Origin: Grammothele lineata
Lineage: Eukaryota; Basidiomycota; Agaricomycetes; Polyporales; Polyporaceae
Assembly (NCBI GenBank): GCA_002150815.3
Contig: NDFF03000013.1
Location: 124,001 to 188,000 of the forward strand
Direction of reading: 5' to 3'
DNA length: 64,000 nucleotides
Positions within the stretch are counted from its first letter, which is position 1. The number at the start of each line of letters is the position of its first letter. Positions 33,222-44,489 of this stretch are shown piece by piece. The translations under genes and the position numbers were made by a program. The notes beneath the pieces were generated by a model. It made no database searches. It had not been told where the DNA came from and was given only the letters and a program-made list of their open reading frames with translations.

Positions 33222-34822
33222 ATGACTACTGTCAAGACTGTTCAGATTGGCTCCGGTGATGCCACCGTCACCGTTGGCAGAATTGGCGTGTGTATCATGG
33301 CTTCATCCTTGTCTCTACTGTTATTGATGACTGTCCTTCGGTTTGCAGCATGGTCTCATGATGATGACGTTAGTACATCGGCCGAGACTACCACCATTTC
33401 CATGGCGTTGACATCAATATCGCAGGTGGCGGGACCCGAACTATCCTCTTCCCGACCAGGAAGCCTTCGACGCAATCAAGGCCGGCGTAGACGCAATGCC
33501 CGCAGGCGTCAAGATGATGCTCAACAGCGGTCTGTTCACAGGCCTCTGTGTTATATCAAAGCTCTCTCCACTGACATTTCTCTCTCATTCAGGACAGTTC
33601 TATGGACCTAATCGCTCGACCGCAAACCTCGAGCTCCTTGGCCGGTTCTTTGAGAAGTACCCTGACTATGCGGACAAGACATTTCTTGCTGTCAAGGGTG
33701 GTAACCCAGAGACCGGTATGGGCATCGACGGATCGTAAGCCGCCTTCAGAAACCCGCAAAATCATTGTTTATCTTTTTCTTGTGCTTCTGTACACAGGCC
33801 GGAGAACCTGAAGAGGAGCGTTGAGCTCATCAACAAGTGTCTCGGTGGGATTAAGAAGATGGATCTATTCGAGATGGCTCGTGTCCCGCCGAACGTCCCG
33901 CTCGAGGACGCTATCCACACACTTGCAGCGCTGCAGAAGGAGGATCATTTCACCTTCCTCGGGATGTCCGAGTGCCGTGCGGAGACGCTGAGAAAGGCCC
34001 ATGCTGTGAGCACAGCGACTCGACTATCGTTTCGGCCTGACTAACCTACACACCGCACCGCAGATCCACCCGGTCGCGATTGTCGAAATTGAGGTCAACC
34101 TTTGGTCGTACGAGGAAGAGACCAAAAAGGGTGCGCGCCTGATTTTGTGTGCCCATCATTGGGTTGTCATCAACTAACAATCCTTCTAGTCATCGCAGCC
34201 ACCAAGGAACTCGGTATACTCGTCGCTGCGTACTCGTACGTCACCGGCTCTCACTATTATAACGCCCTTTGACGCATTCTCCTCTCTCATAGGCCCCTCG
34301 GACGTGGCTTCCTCACGAGGACCATTAAGAGTCCCAAGGATCTCCCAGGTGAGGGTGCTCACATTGAGCTACCGATCGATGACCACTTGTTAACTGGTCT
34401 GGCGCGTAGCGGGTGATATGCGCCACCACTTTACCCGCTTCCAGGAGGACATTTTCAAGCACAACATGTTTCTTGTCGAGAAAGTGAAGGCGATCGCTGA
34501 GAAGAAGGGTGTGACTCCCGCTCAACTCGCCCTCGCATGGGTACTCTCGCGCGGCGAGCACGTTGTGCCCATACCTGGCTCTTCGTACGTATCTCCTCTT
34601 CGCTGCAGCTCGCTACGGGTGGATGCTGGCGTTCCCGCTAACATTTTCGGTGCGCCGATGAACAGGAACCAGAAGCGGAATCTAGAGAATATCGCAGCTA
34701 TGGGTGTCGAACTAAACGATGCTGAACTCGCCGAGATCGCCAAGGTCCTAGAGGACACACCGATTATGGGTGGGCGATACAACGACGCTGCCCCTCCGGA
34801 GATGCTCAATCTCTGGGGCTGA
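33222..34822 (+). CDS. Aldo/keto reductase, pyridoxal reductase-like (AKR8 type), copy 1
   Basis: Ten exons: 33222-33287, 33349-33368, 33426-33529, 33593-33734, 33798-34005, 34064-34130, 34190-34235, 34293-34348, 34410-34584 and 34666-34822; 346 aa, frame intact. It should be an NADPH-dependent (beta/alpha)8-barrel reductase acting on an aldehyde such as pyridoxal in the cytosol. Motifs seen: [20 protein letters not shown], the Asp-containing [12 protein letters not shown], the catalytic Tyr in [10 protein letters not shown], Lys in [12 protein letters not shown], then [38 protein letters not shown] and [16 protein letters not shown] (cofactor phosphate site). The usual FLTG is FLTR here, while copy 2 keeps Gly; this may affect activity. 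A TATAAATA box lies 77 nt upstream. The family assignment is firm, the substrate inferred. Confidence 0.9.
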
Positions 34823-37126
34823 GTCAACCCTTGCAACTGACGCCGTGACTTTCGCCTCGTAAGTCTCGCGCGTAGGCCTGTCTGTCGTGTAGTTGTGTGA
34901 GCCGATATATTACTCGCTTTCAAGGATTATAGAGTGCCAGATGCGCCGTTCTTGGGATGTGCAGTTTGAGCTTGTCTTGGGCACCGAAAGCCAATCACTT
35001 ATTATGCGCTCAGTCACGTTAAGTTGTGTCATCAACCGCTCAGGACGCCGCTTCAGTCCGATTTGAATAATCATGCCTCCTACATGGGTCTTCCCAGATT
35101 AAAGGGACAGATAACTTGAGATAGCGTGGCATTTCAAGATCAGCAGGAAGCGTGAGTCTTGATTACAGATACGGTGTGACGAGACCTAGAAGCTGAGTGC
35201 TGAACTCTTGACTCCTTTTTTCAGACCACCCAGAGAGGCTCTCGTAGATCCCAGTGAAAAGTTCGTGAACCGGAATAAACTACATTGCATTAACCGCACT
35301 TTGAATGATGCCAGTTCACGAAACTCACCTGGTAGAGCGCTTTGGGGGGATTGAACGAGGCAGCGATGGGAGCTTCTCAGGCTATCACTCTGTGCCTTCG
35401 GGAGCTAAGTAAACCTTGTTTAGCAATTCGTATTGAAGTTATTCCCTCCCCCTTGGATGTTAAATGGCCACGCCCGGGTGGAAATCAACAGCTGGATCCT
35501 ACCAGGACCATCGGAGGATATTTCAGCGGCCGGAGAACTTACCAGTGCCGCTCGAGCATCATTCGCGTGTGCAATGCCGGGTCTCCTTTAGCGGTGCGAC
35601 TCACGTACCTTCGCAACACTTCCTATCACAAACTATCCGTCCTCTGCCAGACTAATGCAAAGAGATAACGGTGGGATCGGCAGGGCGGAACCATGATGTC
35701 TTCACGCTTCGTCTCCGCGCCCCATCGACTACTGGCTGGAAGGGGAATGAAGGTGAGTATGCCATCGGAAGGTGGGTAATGCACATTGACGTACGATGAG
35801 GGTCCATCCCGTTCGCCATCTACGATGCAGATTGCGAAAGGGGACGGTGTAGGTTATATTATTACGTTAAGACGAGGAGTCGAGAAGCGTCGATTGCAAG
35901 GGCTTCTCGCCAGAATGCCGCGCGCAAGGGATGTTGAGAGACGGATGCAGGCGTCGAAACATCTTCGTTCGAGGATGCGTTTTATATATACCGATTTTTG
36001 GGGTCGTGGTCAACGTGCAAGGACCAGGGGAGGAGCAGCGGAGTCGCATTGTACGATACTTGGCTTTGCCTGGATGGTCTATTCGTGCAAATTTTTGGGA
36101 GGTGGACAACTCATCCGGCCCCCGATCCTACCAACTCGAGTGGTCCTTGCGATTGTCGGACCTTTCCGTGCTTGGGGTGCTGTGCTCGTCGTCTTGCCCG
36201 CGGTCTCACCACAGGCCCGAGCACAGTTCGATTGTGCGCCGCCACAAAGCGCCTCGCCTGCAACGATGAGCTCCACTCCAGCGACCACCTGCGCCGTATA
36301 GCGAGAAAGAGCTGCCTGTCTTCATTCTCGTTTTCTTGTACTCTCCGCGTACCCGTCAGGTAGAGGCCTTTTGCGTGCTCTTAGGCAATGGCCAGGAGCT
36401 AAAGCTTAAGCCTTAGACCATAGCGCACAAGCATCAAAGCTTGACATTGAAGGCATAAAAATCATACGCGCCGGCCCGCCTCACATTGGTTTGCCGGCAT
36501 CGAAGTACCGGGGCCTCATGTTTGTCATGCGTCGGAACTTGGTGCCATTTCTGGCTAACAAAACATTCCGGTTTGAGCGAGCAACGGACACCTGATACTG
36601 AGGACCACTCCTCTTCGTTTGGGTTGACTGAATCACCGATTTTTCTGGCCTAGTTTACGCGGATAGTGGGGCAGGGTTCACTGTTGACGCGGGTATATGA
36701 TATACACTAGGCAGGAGGTCCAGTGGTCAGCGCATGTATGTTTTGGATAACAATGGCGAACGCTACAACAACCACTCATAAATTTCGTCTTCGGCATTCT
36801 ATCAGGGTGCATTGTCTCTGACGCTGTGATTGATTGTCTAGATTTCCTAGGTGTCGAGCCTCTTTACCGTCAGTAGGCGGGGTGTTCGCAAGCTTATGCG
36901 CGGGGGGAGGGAAGTCGTAGAGAGAGCGGGACCAATGTAGAAGGACACAACAATATCGATAGCTCTTACGATATACTGTGGAGAATACATGTACACTACG
37001 TCCAGATGGGCAACGCTGCCACGATGAAAGACCCAACAGATAGCAGAAAAGTGAACGAAAGCAGCCGGACAACTCACTACGAATGAACGAGCGAAAGGGA
37101 GCGAAAAGGATGGAGAGCCGAGGTCC
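34823..37126. other. Intergenic region
   Basis: No supported gene over 2.3 kb. Frames around 35.3-36.3 kb overlap on both strands and show no conserved features. The final 0.3 kb is probably 3' UTR of PEX13. Confidence 0.35.
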
Positions 37127-38387
37127 TCACTCAACCTTCTTGACATCCGGTGAGGGTTCCGCTGGTTTTCTCCTCTCGAGGACCTGCACAAACTTCTTCG
37201 GGAACCAGCCCTCGCGGCCTTCCCTTGTGCGGCCTTTCCACCACTCGCTACCCTCGATCTGGGAAGAGTGGTCAGGATGATTAAGCGTGAGCCCATAGAG
37301 TTGTGCTTACCTCGATCCTAGGATCCACCTCGGCGCCCGTAGCGGGATCGAGCTTGCCCATGATAGCAACAATCTCGTTCTCCTTGAGCGCAAGCTCCGC
37401 GGGAGATGAAGCCTCGAATGGATAGAGCGCGCGTGCGAACGTGAGCTGGGACGGGTCGGGAGGGGGAAGCGGGCCCTGCAGCTGGCCGCCCTGCGCTGCC
37501 ATCTGCGCCTGCTGGCGTTCAGTGAGTATGCGAATGAGCTTGTGCATCGCGTACGGGACGCCGAAGATGGCGAGGAGGAAGATGACGAGTGGCTTGCGGC
37601 TCGGTTTTGGCCCTGAGGGCTGCTGGAGCGGGCCCTGGACAGGGCGGCCATTGACGAAGTCTCGGAATTCGCCGCGCATGGCACCCGCACTGGAGCGGCC
37701 AGTAAGGAGATCGCGCATCCAGCGGACGAGGCCGAAAAGGCCGAGAACACTGCCGAGGGCGTTACGGAGGTGGGAAAACTGCTCGACGACGCCGACCATG
37801 GCGAAGAATGAGGAATGAGTGGCCATAAACGTAGATTCGAGCATCTGCGCGACGCCGGAGAAGGTCTGTACGATGGAGTGGAGGAGAGCGAAGGTGTGCT
37901 GGGTTGTTGATTCCAAGGTCTGGGTGAGGGAGGGGTTGTTGGGGTCGAAAGGACCTCCTGGCCCTGGCATCCCGTAGCCCATGCCAGGCATACCGCCGTA
38001 CATTCCGTTCACCCCATAACTTCCGTACCCGCCGTACCCGCCATAGCCCATCCCTCCGTACATGTTGTTCATACCGTAGGGCGAGTAGGAGGAACCGAAG
38101 GCTGAACCGTAGGTTTGCCCGTATCGGTATGGCGAGTAGGAAGAGTACGGAGATGTCATGGTATTGTTGAGTGTGGTGGTGGTTGAAGGGAGAGAAGAAG
38201 ACGCGGCGGTTGTTGAGAAAGAAGCTGGACGAGTAGGGACAGAAGGGGTCGCCGACGAGGCTGTTGCTGTAGCGGCTGTTGCGGGTACCGAGGAGGGCGC
38301 TGGAGGTGCTGCTGCGGCTGCAGACTGAGTTGGGGGAGCGGCGGTGGCAACGCCGCCCCTCTCCCAGGGCTTTGGTGGGGACGGCAT
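37127..38387 (-). CDS. PEX13: Peroxin-13, peroxisomal import docking protein
   Basis: Two exons: 38387-37311 and 37258-37127, 402 aa, joined in phase 0 by a 52-nt intron. Pex13 is an integral peroxisomal membrane protein of the docking complex; it binds the cargo receptor Pex5 and Pex14. The start MPSPPKPWER matches the conserved Pex13 N-terminus. An Ala/Pro/Ser/Thr-rich segment and a Tyr/Gly-rich stretch (YGGMGYGGYGGYGSYGVNG) follow, as in fungal homologues. Then come the conserved membrane region (TQHTFALLHSIVQTFSGVAQ, AMVGVVEQFSHLRNALGSVL, LVIFLLAIFGVPYAMHKLI) and a C-terminal SH3 domain. The SH3 starts at ARALYPFEA and includes LKENEIVAI; its WWKGRT...GWFPKKFV end is in exon 2. An in-frame ATG further upstream exists, but its product lacks the conserved start. 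Confidence 0.94.
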
Positions 38388-39078
38388 GGAGGGATGTGTG
38401 GAGGGCGTTGTGGACGACGAGGAGCAGGTGAGAGCCGTTCCGGGGTCGGCACGCTCTGGCCCCGACGCCGTGCGGTGTTTGCCGGCCCCGCTTTGGGCGT
38501 CTGTTTCACCCTTGTCCATTATCCCCGCTCGGGCCAGCGAGGAGACCACGCTGCTCGACGTTCAACGTCAACGCCGCGTCGGCCAGCTAGCATGCACCTA
38601 CACATCAGTGCTCAGCTATCATAGCTCTCGAGGTGCGTGCCTTCGGTCTTGCCTCTCCCGTTTACGCCTCTAATTCGCATCTTCTAGCACAACGAGTCGC
38701 CCTGAAGACGTCTTATCGCGATGCGGCGCGATTTCTCCCTGGAATCCATACAGATGCTTCATGCTTTGCGTTAGTGACAAGCACAAATAGCTCCGTAGAA
38801 CCCAAGAGGACACATACGAGGTGCTCTTCCAAACATCTTCCAACGAGTCATGAGTAAGCTTGTTCAACAGCGACCTGCTATGCACGCAAAGTCCTCACTC
38901 CTCGGCCTTAGAATGTCTGTTAGGCAATACGACGTGTGTCTGAGGGGAAAATACGCATACATTGGGCATACACGAGAAGAATATGGGCGCTACATAATGG
39001 TACGTCATACAGTATTCAGATACACACACTTTTCACCAACCGGTCATATCCAAGTCAAATCCGGAAACAGCAAGACCG
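38388..39078. other. Intergenic region
   Basis: Lies upstream of PEX13 and downstream of the acidic gene that ends at 39079. Nothing coding is supported. Confidence 0.35.
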
Positions 39079-40236
39079 CTAGCCCCGCCGCTCCTGCTCG
39101 CGCTGCTTCTGGATCCTGGCGCTCCTCCTCGGAACTTGCGCCACCTTGACCGGCTGAGGCTCGGGAGCAGCACTGGGCTCGCGAGACGAGGACGAGAGGG
39201 ACTCGGTATCCGTGCGGTCGTATCCTGCCAACACGACCTGCACGTTCGCCTTTCCACTCCCCTTCGGCGGCCACTTGAGTTCCCCAAGGTCGTAGGCCAC
39301 TTCAGGTCCTAAAGTGCCCGAACGAACCCACACATCATCCTCCTTGAAGAACCGCATATGCGGCTGGACCTCCGACGTAGCCCTCGGGTCCCGAAACGTC
39401 ACCCGTTTCTCGCCCTTGAGCACGGTGTGGCTAATCGTCGGCGTCTCCCCGTTGTGCAACGTTACGCTTGAGACGTTCCTCTTCGTTACACGCACTGTCG
39501 CGGTCGAATTGCAACTGGCCTCGCTCCCTGCGTCCGAGTCTTCGTCCGAGTCTTCGCCCGTCCTCGCCTCAGACACACTAGGCGTCGAGCCCGTGTAACC
39601 GTACCTCACGCGCTGCTTATTGATCGCCCCGCGCACGGTCCCCGAGCTCGGCGCGACACTCCCGCTGCTACCTTGGGCGAAGATCTGACCGGAGTTTTCA
39701 CGGCGGAGCTGGATGCGGTTGTTGGCGCCATCAGTGTCCCACCAAATGTAGGGTCCGACAGAGAAGAGACGCGCCTCGCGCTGGAGCTTGCGCCGGTGGT
39801 CCTTTCGCGGGGTGAGCACGACAGAACCTGGGTCGTATCCGTTGACCTGCTGAGGCGTCCGGTAGCGCACCACGGGCCGGGGCGTGTTCGAGCGCTCGGT
39901 CTTGGCCTCAGCCTCGCTCTCGGCCTCAGCCTCGCCCTCGCCTCCGTCTTCTTCCTCGTCCTGAGCCATGGACGCGTAGTCGGATTCTTCGTCGCCCATT
40001 ATACTGTCGCCATCAGCGTCAACCTCCGACTCCGGCCCGCCGGGGAAGGGGGTGAGCGACTTCAAGCGCCGAGGCGGCTTCTTACGCCCGAGCTTGTCCT
40101 TGTAAACCCAGCGCCAGCGGTAACCCTCCCCGGTATAGGAAACGGCCTTGTAAACAGCCGCGTCGGAGTTACTTCTGGACTTATCGAGCAGCCAGCCTCG
40201 GCTGGCCTTAGCAGGCGACTTCTTTGGGCCAGCCAT
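39079..40236 (-). CDS. Charged protein of unknown function
   Basis: Single exon, 385 aa, a clean frame with strong coding character. It starts with a basic segment (MAGPKKSPAKASRGWLLDKS), then an aromatic-rich block (YTGEGYRWRWVYKDKLGRKK), which may be a small folded domain. An acidic region follows (EEEDGGEGEAEAESEAEAK). A middle region includes RRKLQREARLFSVGPYIWWD. After a Ser/Asp-rich stretch comes VTLHNGETPTISHTVLKGEK, then MRFFKEDDVWVRSGTLGPEV, and finally a basic end RRSARIQKQREQE. The composition suggests a nuclear or chromatin-linked protein, but no domain was recognised. A TATA-like TATTTAAG lies about 165 nt upstream of the start. Confidence 0.7.
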   Translation of the reverse strand: MAGPKKSPAKASRGWLLDKSRSNSDAAVYKAVSYTGEGYRWRWVYKDKLGRKKPPRRLKSLTPFPGGPESEVDADGDSIMGDEESDYASMAQDEEEDGGEGEAEAESEAEAKTERSNTPRPVVRYRTPQQVNGYDPGSVVLTPRKDHRRKLQREARLFSVGPYIWWDTDGANNRIQLRRENSGQIFAQGSSGSVAPSSGTVRGAINKQRVRYGYTGSTPSVSEARTGEDSDEDSDAGSEASCNSTATVRVTKRNVSSVTLHNGETPTISHTVLKGEKRVTFRDPRATSEVQPHMRFFKEDDVWVRSGTLGPEVAYDLGELKWPPKGSGKANVQVVLAGYDRTDTESLSSSSREPSAAPEPQPVKVAQVPRRSARIQKQREQERRG

Positions 40237-42153
40237 CGTGTTCTACGAAAGGTGGGATTGTCAGTCGCTCGCTCCAGTGGCGTTCCATTGGGTGTACGTT
40301 CTCGCTTACCTTGCGCTGATTGGTGAGGGGAGGTTGGGAGTTCGGCGGGAGCGGGTCGAGGAGGTATGTCTGGGCTTTCGCCTTTGCGCACACCCACTTA
40401 AATATGCCCGTCAGTCTTTGTGGTACGCGTACTCAACACTTTACGCTTTGTCGCTTTGCGTGTGGCGTAAGCGTAGAACGGACTGCCTCGTGCGCCCACA
40501 AGCGCCTATACCTTTATTGTCCTCGTGTCTCTCGTCTGCGACCTTCTGCGACTGCACAAGGACAAGCTCGAGCTAACGTATGTGGCTCTTTTGAAGTTTT
40601 GCTTACAGTGGAATGCTGATGGACTTTCACATCCTCTCCGTGTGTCTCAGCCTTGCTGCGGTCCCTCAATGTGCAAGGGCGTCCACAACAGGTAGGGCGT
40701 CATCGCTGCTAGATCGAGTATAGATGCCCCGTCAAGGGAAGCCAGACATGCATTTGCGCGGAGTGCGAGCAGTCGTACAGTCAAGCACAGGCAGGCTTCC
40801 GTGCGCTTTGGCCCGGATATCGAACGCATAGCCCCGGGTTACGCTTAGTCTAAAGTCGAAGGCCCTACAATCTTACCACTTCAGCTGATGGCCCGCGCAC
40901 ATGTTCGCGGACGCATCACCCTTGATGGTCGGTGCCCAACCTCGGGCCTTTGTGACTTGTGCCTTGGCGCGCCGCCCCACCCGCCTCTGCTGTGGCCCCG
41001 CGCAATCAAACAAATCCAGCGGCGTACTCTCTACAGTGTAAGCTCATCAAAGATCGTTCTGGTCTGCACGCTACCCTAGCCCAGTGGCCGGTCCCCACTT
41101 CGGTATACTCCCTCGGCTACTATTCATGGGGCCTATCTCATAATTCCCACACGAATAAGCCTTCTTGGAGGAGGACGGTCAACATTCAAGCTACCAGCTG
41201 TATCGACATGTTGACATGTCGATAATGTCTCATGAAGACCCTCCTTGTGAGGCCCGGTGCATAATGCGAAGGTCATCAGCGATCTTCCGCGTTATGAACA
41301 AGCCGATATGCTCATACACCTCGCTTCGAAGTGCGTATTCCTCTTGATTCTTCCGTGGTAGTTTCTATTCCTGCACTACTTTCCTTTTTCAAAAGTAAAT
41401 ATATACACATACGTCACTCCTCTTCGCATGTCTGTACGCTCTCTTGTCTTCGTACTTGCATCAATGTCATATTTCTTGTGTACTGTTCATTTTGTTCTAC
41501 TGCTGTAGTAATGTCCGTCTACGCGGCCATCCCATCGCGCACTCTGCTGATGCTACACTATGCGCCGTGGCTGATTACAGTCTAGACGTCTAGTCAATGT
41601 CTTCAGATATGTTGAAGACGCGTCGAGCCGAAGCAACATCCAGTCCCAGCTAACGTACGTATGGTCCTCTTACCTCGCACGCGCTGTCTCAACGCGTATA
41701 TATTGGGAATATTGACCTACGCTTTATCCTCCGTGTAAGGACCCAGGTACGTGGAATCCGAGGTGAGGTTCATCCTTCTGTCAGCGCGGGCAGTTTCATG
41801 TCGATGTCAATGCTGATATGGAGTCCGTGCACCAGGACCCTTAAGAGGAGGAATACAGGGCTTTGCAAAAACTCTTCGACCGTCTGACGGCTTGTCCGAT
41901 GCTGCAGATCCCCCGTGTCTACATCGGAGACGGGGACCCGACTCTCTGATGAGGCGAATCGATTCTCTGGCTGATACTCCAAGCACCTAACATAGAAGGA
42001 GTCTCGCAGAGTCGAGTCGTGGGACTGCCTCTAGCGCCTGGCTTATAAGCGAGCGGGGGTCAACTTCTGCGTCTTCATTCGCACCACGACCATCCGCTGC
42101 ACACGACGCCTCCCCTCCCCTTCCACCCTCCCACGATACGCGCTGTCGCGATA
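40237..42153. other. Intergenic region
   Basis: No supported gene over 1.9 kb. A stretch near 40,800-40,900 has D-arm-like and T-loop-like words on the minus strand but does not fold as a tRNA. The end includes the promoter of the small gene at 42154. Confidence 0.4.
42044..42049 (+). promoter_or_regulatory. TATA box of the small gene at 42.2 kb
   Basis: GCTTATAAGC lies 110 nt upstream of the ATG at 42154, the same spacing as in the PMP3-type gene. Confidence 0.45.
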
Positions 42154-42512
42154 ATGGACCGTCAACTACACGGAGCTGATGGACGCTTGAACACGCAAAC
42201 TAACTCCGCAGAGGAGCGGGACGCCGGGGACATGGAGAACACTGCCCACGGTACACTTCATATCTCGCTCTTCTCGCATCATCTCCTGACATCTCGCACA
42301 TACTAGACGTGCAAATCCGTCAGTTCAACAATGAAGCAGCAGCAGACACTGCCCCTCGCCGGGAGTCATTCCGCTCGTCCAGCGGCCGACAGCCGCTAAG
42401 CGATATAACGCACGAATATACAAGTACTTTGCTTGGGGTTTCACGTTACCCGAAGTTCCCAACGACGATGGAGAAATGCCGGTTGGTTGGTGATGAGATT
42501 GTCTGGAGGTGA
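42154..42512 (+). CDS. Small hydrophilic protein of unknown function, two exons
   Basis: Exons 42154-42250 and 42307-42512, 100 aa, joined in phase 1 by a 56-nt GTACAC...ACTAG intron. The product is polar (MDRQLHGADGRLNTQTNSAE...) with a short Ser/Arg stretch (APRRESFRSSSGRQPLSDI). It ends with a compact segment, LLGVSRYPKFPTTMEKCRLV then GDEIVWR. It lacks a signal peptide, membrane helix or known motif. Support comes from the TATA box 110 nt upstream and the frame-preserving intron. The function is unknown. Confidence 0.5.
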
Positions 42513-43115
42513 TTGTTATGCACCAATGTACAGTCTGTGCGTCCTGTTTTTTCCTGCTTCCCCTTGTTGCTCCAGCTGATGATTCAGTTAGATCCTCAGC
42601 CACCGTGCCTATAAGCTGCTGATAGTTAGTCGACTCTATCGGTCATCCTATATGCCAATGTACTCTAATGTATTATACCTTTCATACTCTCCATTGTATC
42701 GAGACCTCCGATAGTCTGGTCTCAGATGTTCAGTTTGCAATCGATAGTTTCGCTAGCCTTATCCGTTTCATTCATTGCTCTCCTGCTCGTCCGTGAGATG
42801 CACTCAAACGAAAGATCGATCTGTTGTCGCTGCCAGAATCTCACAATGCTGCCTTGCTTCAAGCATTAGAGCTTAAAAGTACGTATTTCATGTTCGTGAG
42901 ATAACGATGAACTCGCCACATTTGATGTGTCAACAAAAAGAAAAGACACGCTCTTGACGCCCATTGTTCACGCCCTGTAGTATATCAGGAACGCCCGTTA
43001 CTCAGCTGTTGACCGCCTACCTCATCCCCTGCTTCACTCGTTCCACCGGGATCCAACTTTTTTGAGTCTATCAAGCAGAGACCTCATCGGCTTAGCTCTT
43101 TGATAATCGAGCGAT

Positions 43116-43874
43116 ATGGAGAACACCTTCTCGCGCGTAGACAGTAGGAATCAGGCTTCCTCTCCTAATTATGTGTGGCCTGACCACCTGACCACAGACC
43201 TACACGGTGCAATGCCATTGCACGGACAAGCAAGAAACGTCCCCTTAAGGTTTAGGAAGTACTACGACACTGAGGTGCCGCATAGATTTAGGAAACATAA
43301 TGCCTACTATCCTGTGGGTGGTCCAGACGGTGCCGATCCTTGTGAGCACGAACTTCTTCTATTTTCTGAGACAAAATCTAAGCAGTACCTCTCTACCTCC
43401 TCCTCTCCCTCCTTCTCCCTATCTCATCTTGCACGTAGGCCCTGAAAACGAGAAGTTGCAGCGGGTCAGACCACCCTCTCTCCTCCCGGGTTCCCCTTTA
43501 GCTCCCCTCGCAACCTACCCCAAATGGAGCCAGACTATGCCTTCCGCAGACGGGCAGACACTTCATGGGTGTGACGAGACCACAGGAATCTCTGCCGATA
43601 ACCTTGGACCTGCTACATGTGGCGCAGGAGAGGCGGAAGCCGTTTTTGAGTTCGCGCAGGGAAGTGCGAAGGCACGGGTGAGGACCTCCCTCCCTCAAAT
43701 GCAAGCACAGAGAAAAAACTATCCACTGTCCCCACGTCCAATAAGGAGAACAAGGATAACATCAGGCGAAGCGAGAAGTCAGCGGTGGTCACAACACCGG
43801 ACCCTGCCGTGCAAACAACACGCAAGTCGGCGCGGTTGGCAGAGAAGAAGGAAAGAATGACGGTGTCTGCATAA
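43116..43874 (+). CDS. Unknown protein with basic KSARLAEKKER tail, three exons
   Basis: Exons 43116-43341, 43439-43663 and 43711-43874, 204 aa. Intron 1 is 97 nt and intron 2 only 47 nt (GTGCGA...GCACAG). The second splice is inferred because it switches to a frame ending in a natural-looking charged tail (KKKLSTVPTSNKENKDNIRR, then TTRKSARLAEKKER). Without it the frame ends in a less protein-like Arg-rich sequence. The TRKSARLxxKK pattern resembles basic tails of chromatin or nuclear proteins. The N-terminal part has NYVWPDHLTTDLHGAMPLHG and RFRKYYDTEVPHRFRKHNAY. No family was recognised; the middle Pro-rich part could be mis-spliced. Confidence 0.4.
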
Positions 43875-44489
43875 GTATGATTTATTCCCATGATTCACAA
43901 CCCCTGTTCTAACAACGCGGTCAGATATCTCACTGATACCTATATGAGTCCTTGGCACGTTTCGTAGTGAAATTGATGGAGGGGTCATAGCATTGTGTTT
44001 CTGATTCATATGTTGTACTTGTACCGCGCGAAGACGCTGGTTTGATTGAGTCTGTCGAACGAACGGGAGAAGGACGCTAGCCCGATCACATGACTCGATG
44101 TGGTGAAGGCAGAAGCGTTCACTATGTGGCGATGCGTGTTTGGTCGTGTTAGGATCCGAGACCATCGCCTTCCTGCGCCGCGGTCCTCCAAGACTCCAAT
44201 TGATCTTCGATATGGGGCCCCGTCTGACAGCGGAGATAGTACAGCAACATGAAAATCTTCGTACAGAGTGCTGATCAACACGAAACATTGCGACAGATCA
44301 TAGACGAGAAGATAAAGGAGTGAATATGTGATAGACTCCAAGAGAGTTTCGGCCGTAGGATGTCGCAGGAGGATGGATACAAGGAGCGTATGCGTGAGTC
44401 CGGGTAACGAACGCAGATGGTAACGACAGCGTGTAGATGTGTCTGGGAGAAATGTAGTGTGTGGTCTATATCAATGTCAGAGGATATCT
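43875..44489. other. Intergenic region, convergent genes
   Basis: Holds the 3' ends of the gene at 43.1 kb and of DCP1. No coding sequence is supported. Confidence 0.4.

Larger units (their letters stand above)
32340..34880 (+). repeat. Inverted segmental duplication, arm 1 (contains the AKR gene)
   Basis: Matches 55,200-57,640 in the opposite orientation. Similarity covers the promoter region, all exons and introns of the reductase gene, and a short 3' flank (both continue with a GTCxACCC...CTGACGCC stretch after the stop). Toward the outer 5' end the match becomes patchy: ACTCTATT...AAACT...ATCG, then GATGG-GCGGCCTGT. The arms are separated by about 20 kb. Confidence 0.8.

Noticed and set aside
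40795..40900. Possible tRNA on the minus strand (CAGCTGAAGTGGTAAGA and GCGTTCGATATCC words)
   Set aside because: The D-arm-like and T-loop-like words are present, but no acceptor stem, T stem or anticodon stem pairs correctly at tRNA spacing.
43679..43710. Intron of about 33 nt starting at GTGAGG in the 43.1-kb gene
   Set aside because: Too short to be spliced; the 47-nt intron starting at GTGCGA ends at the same acceptor and gives a better frame.
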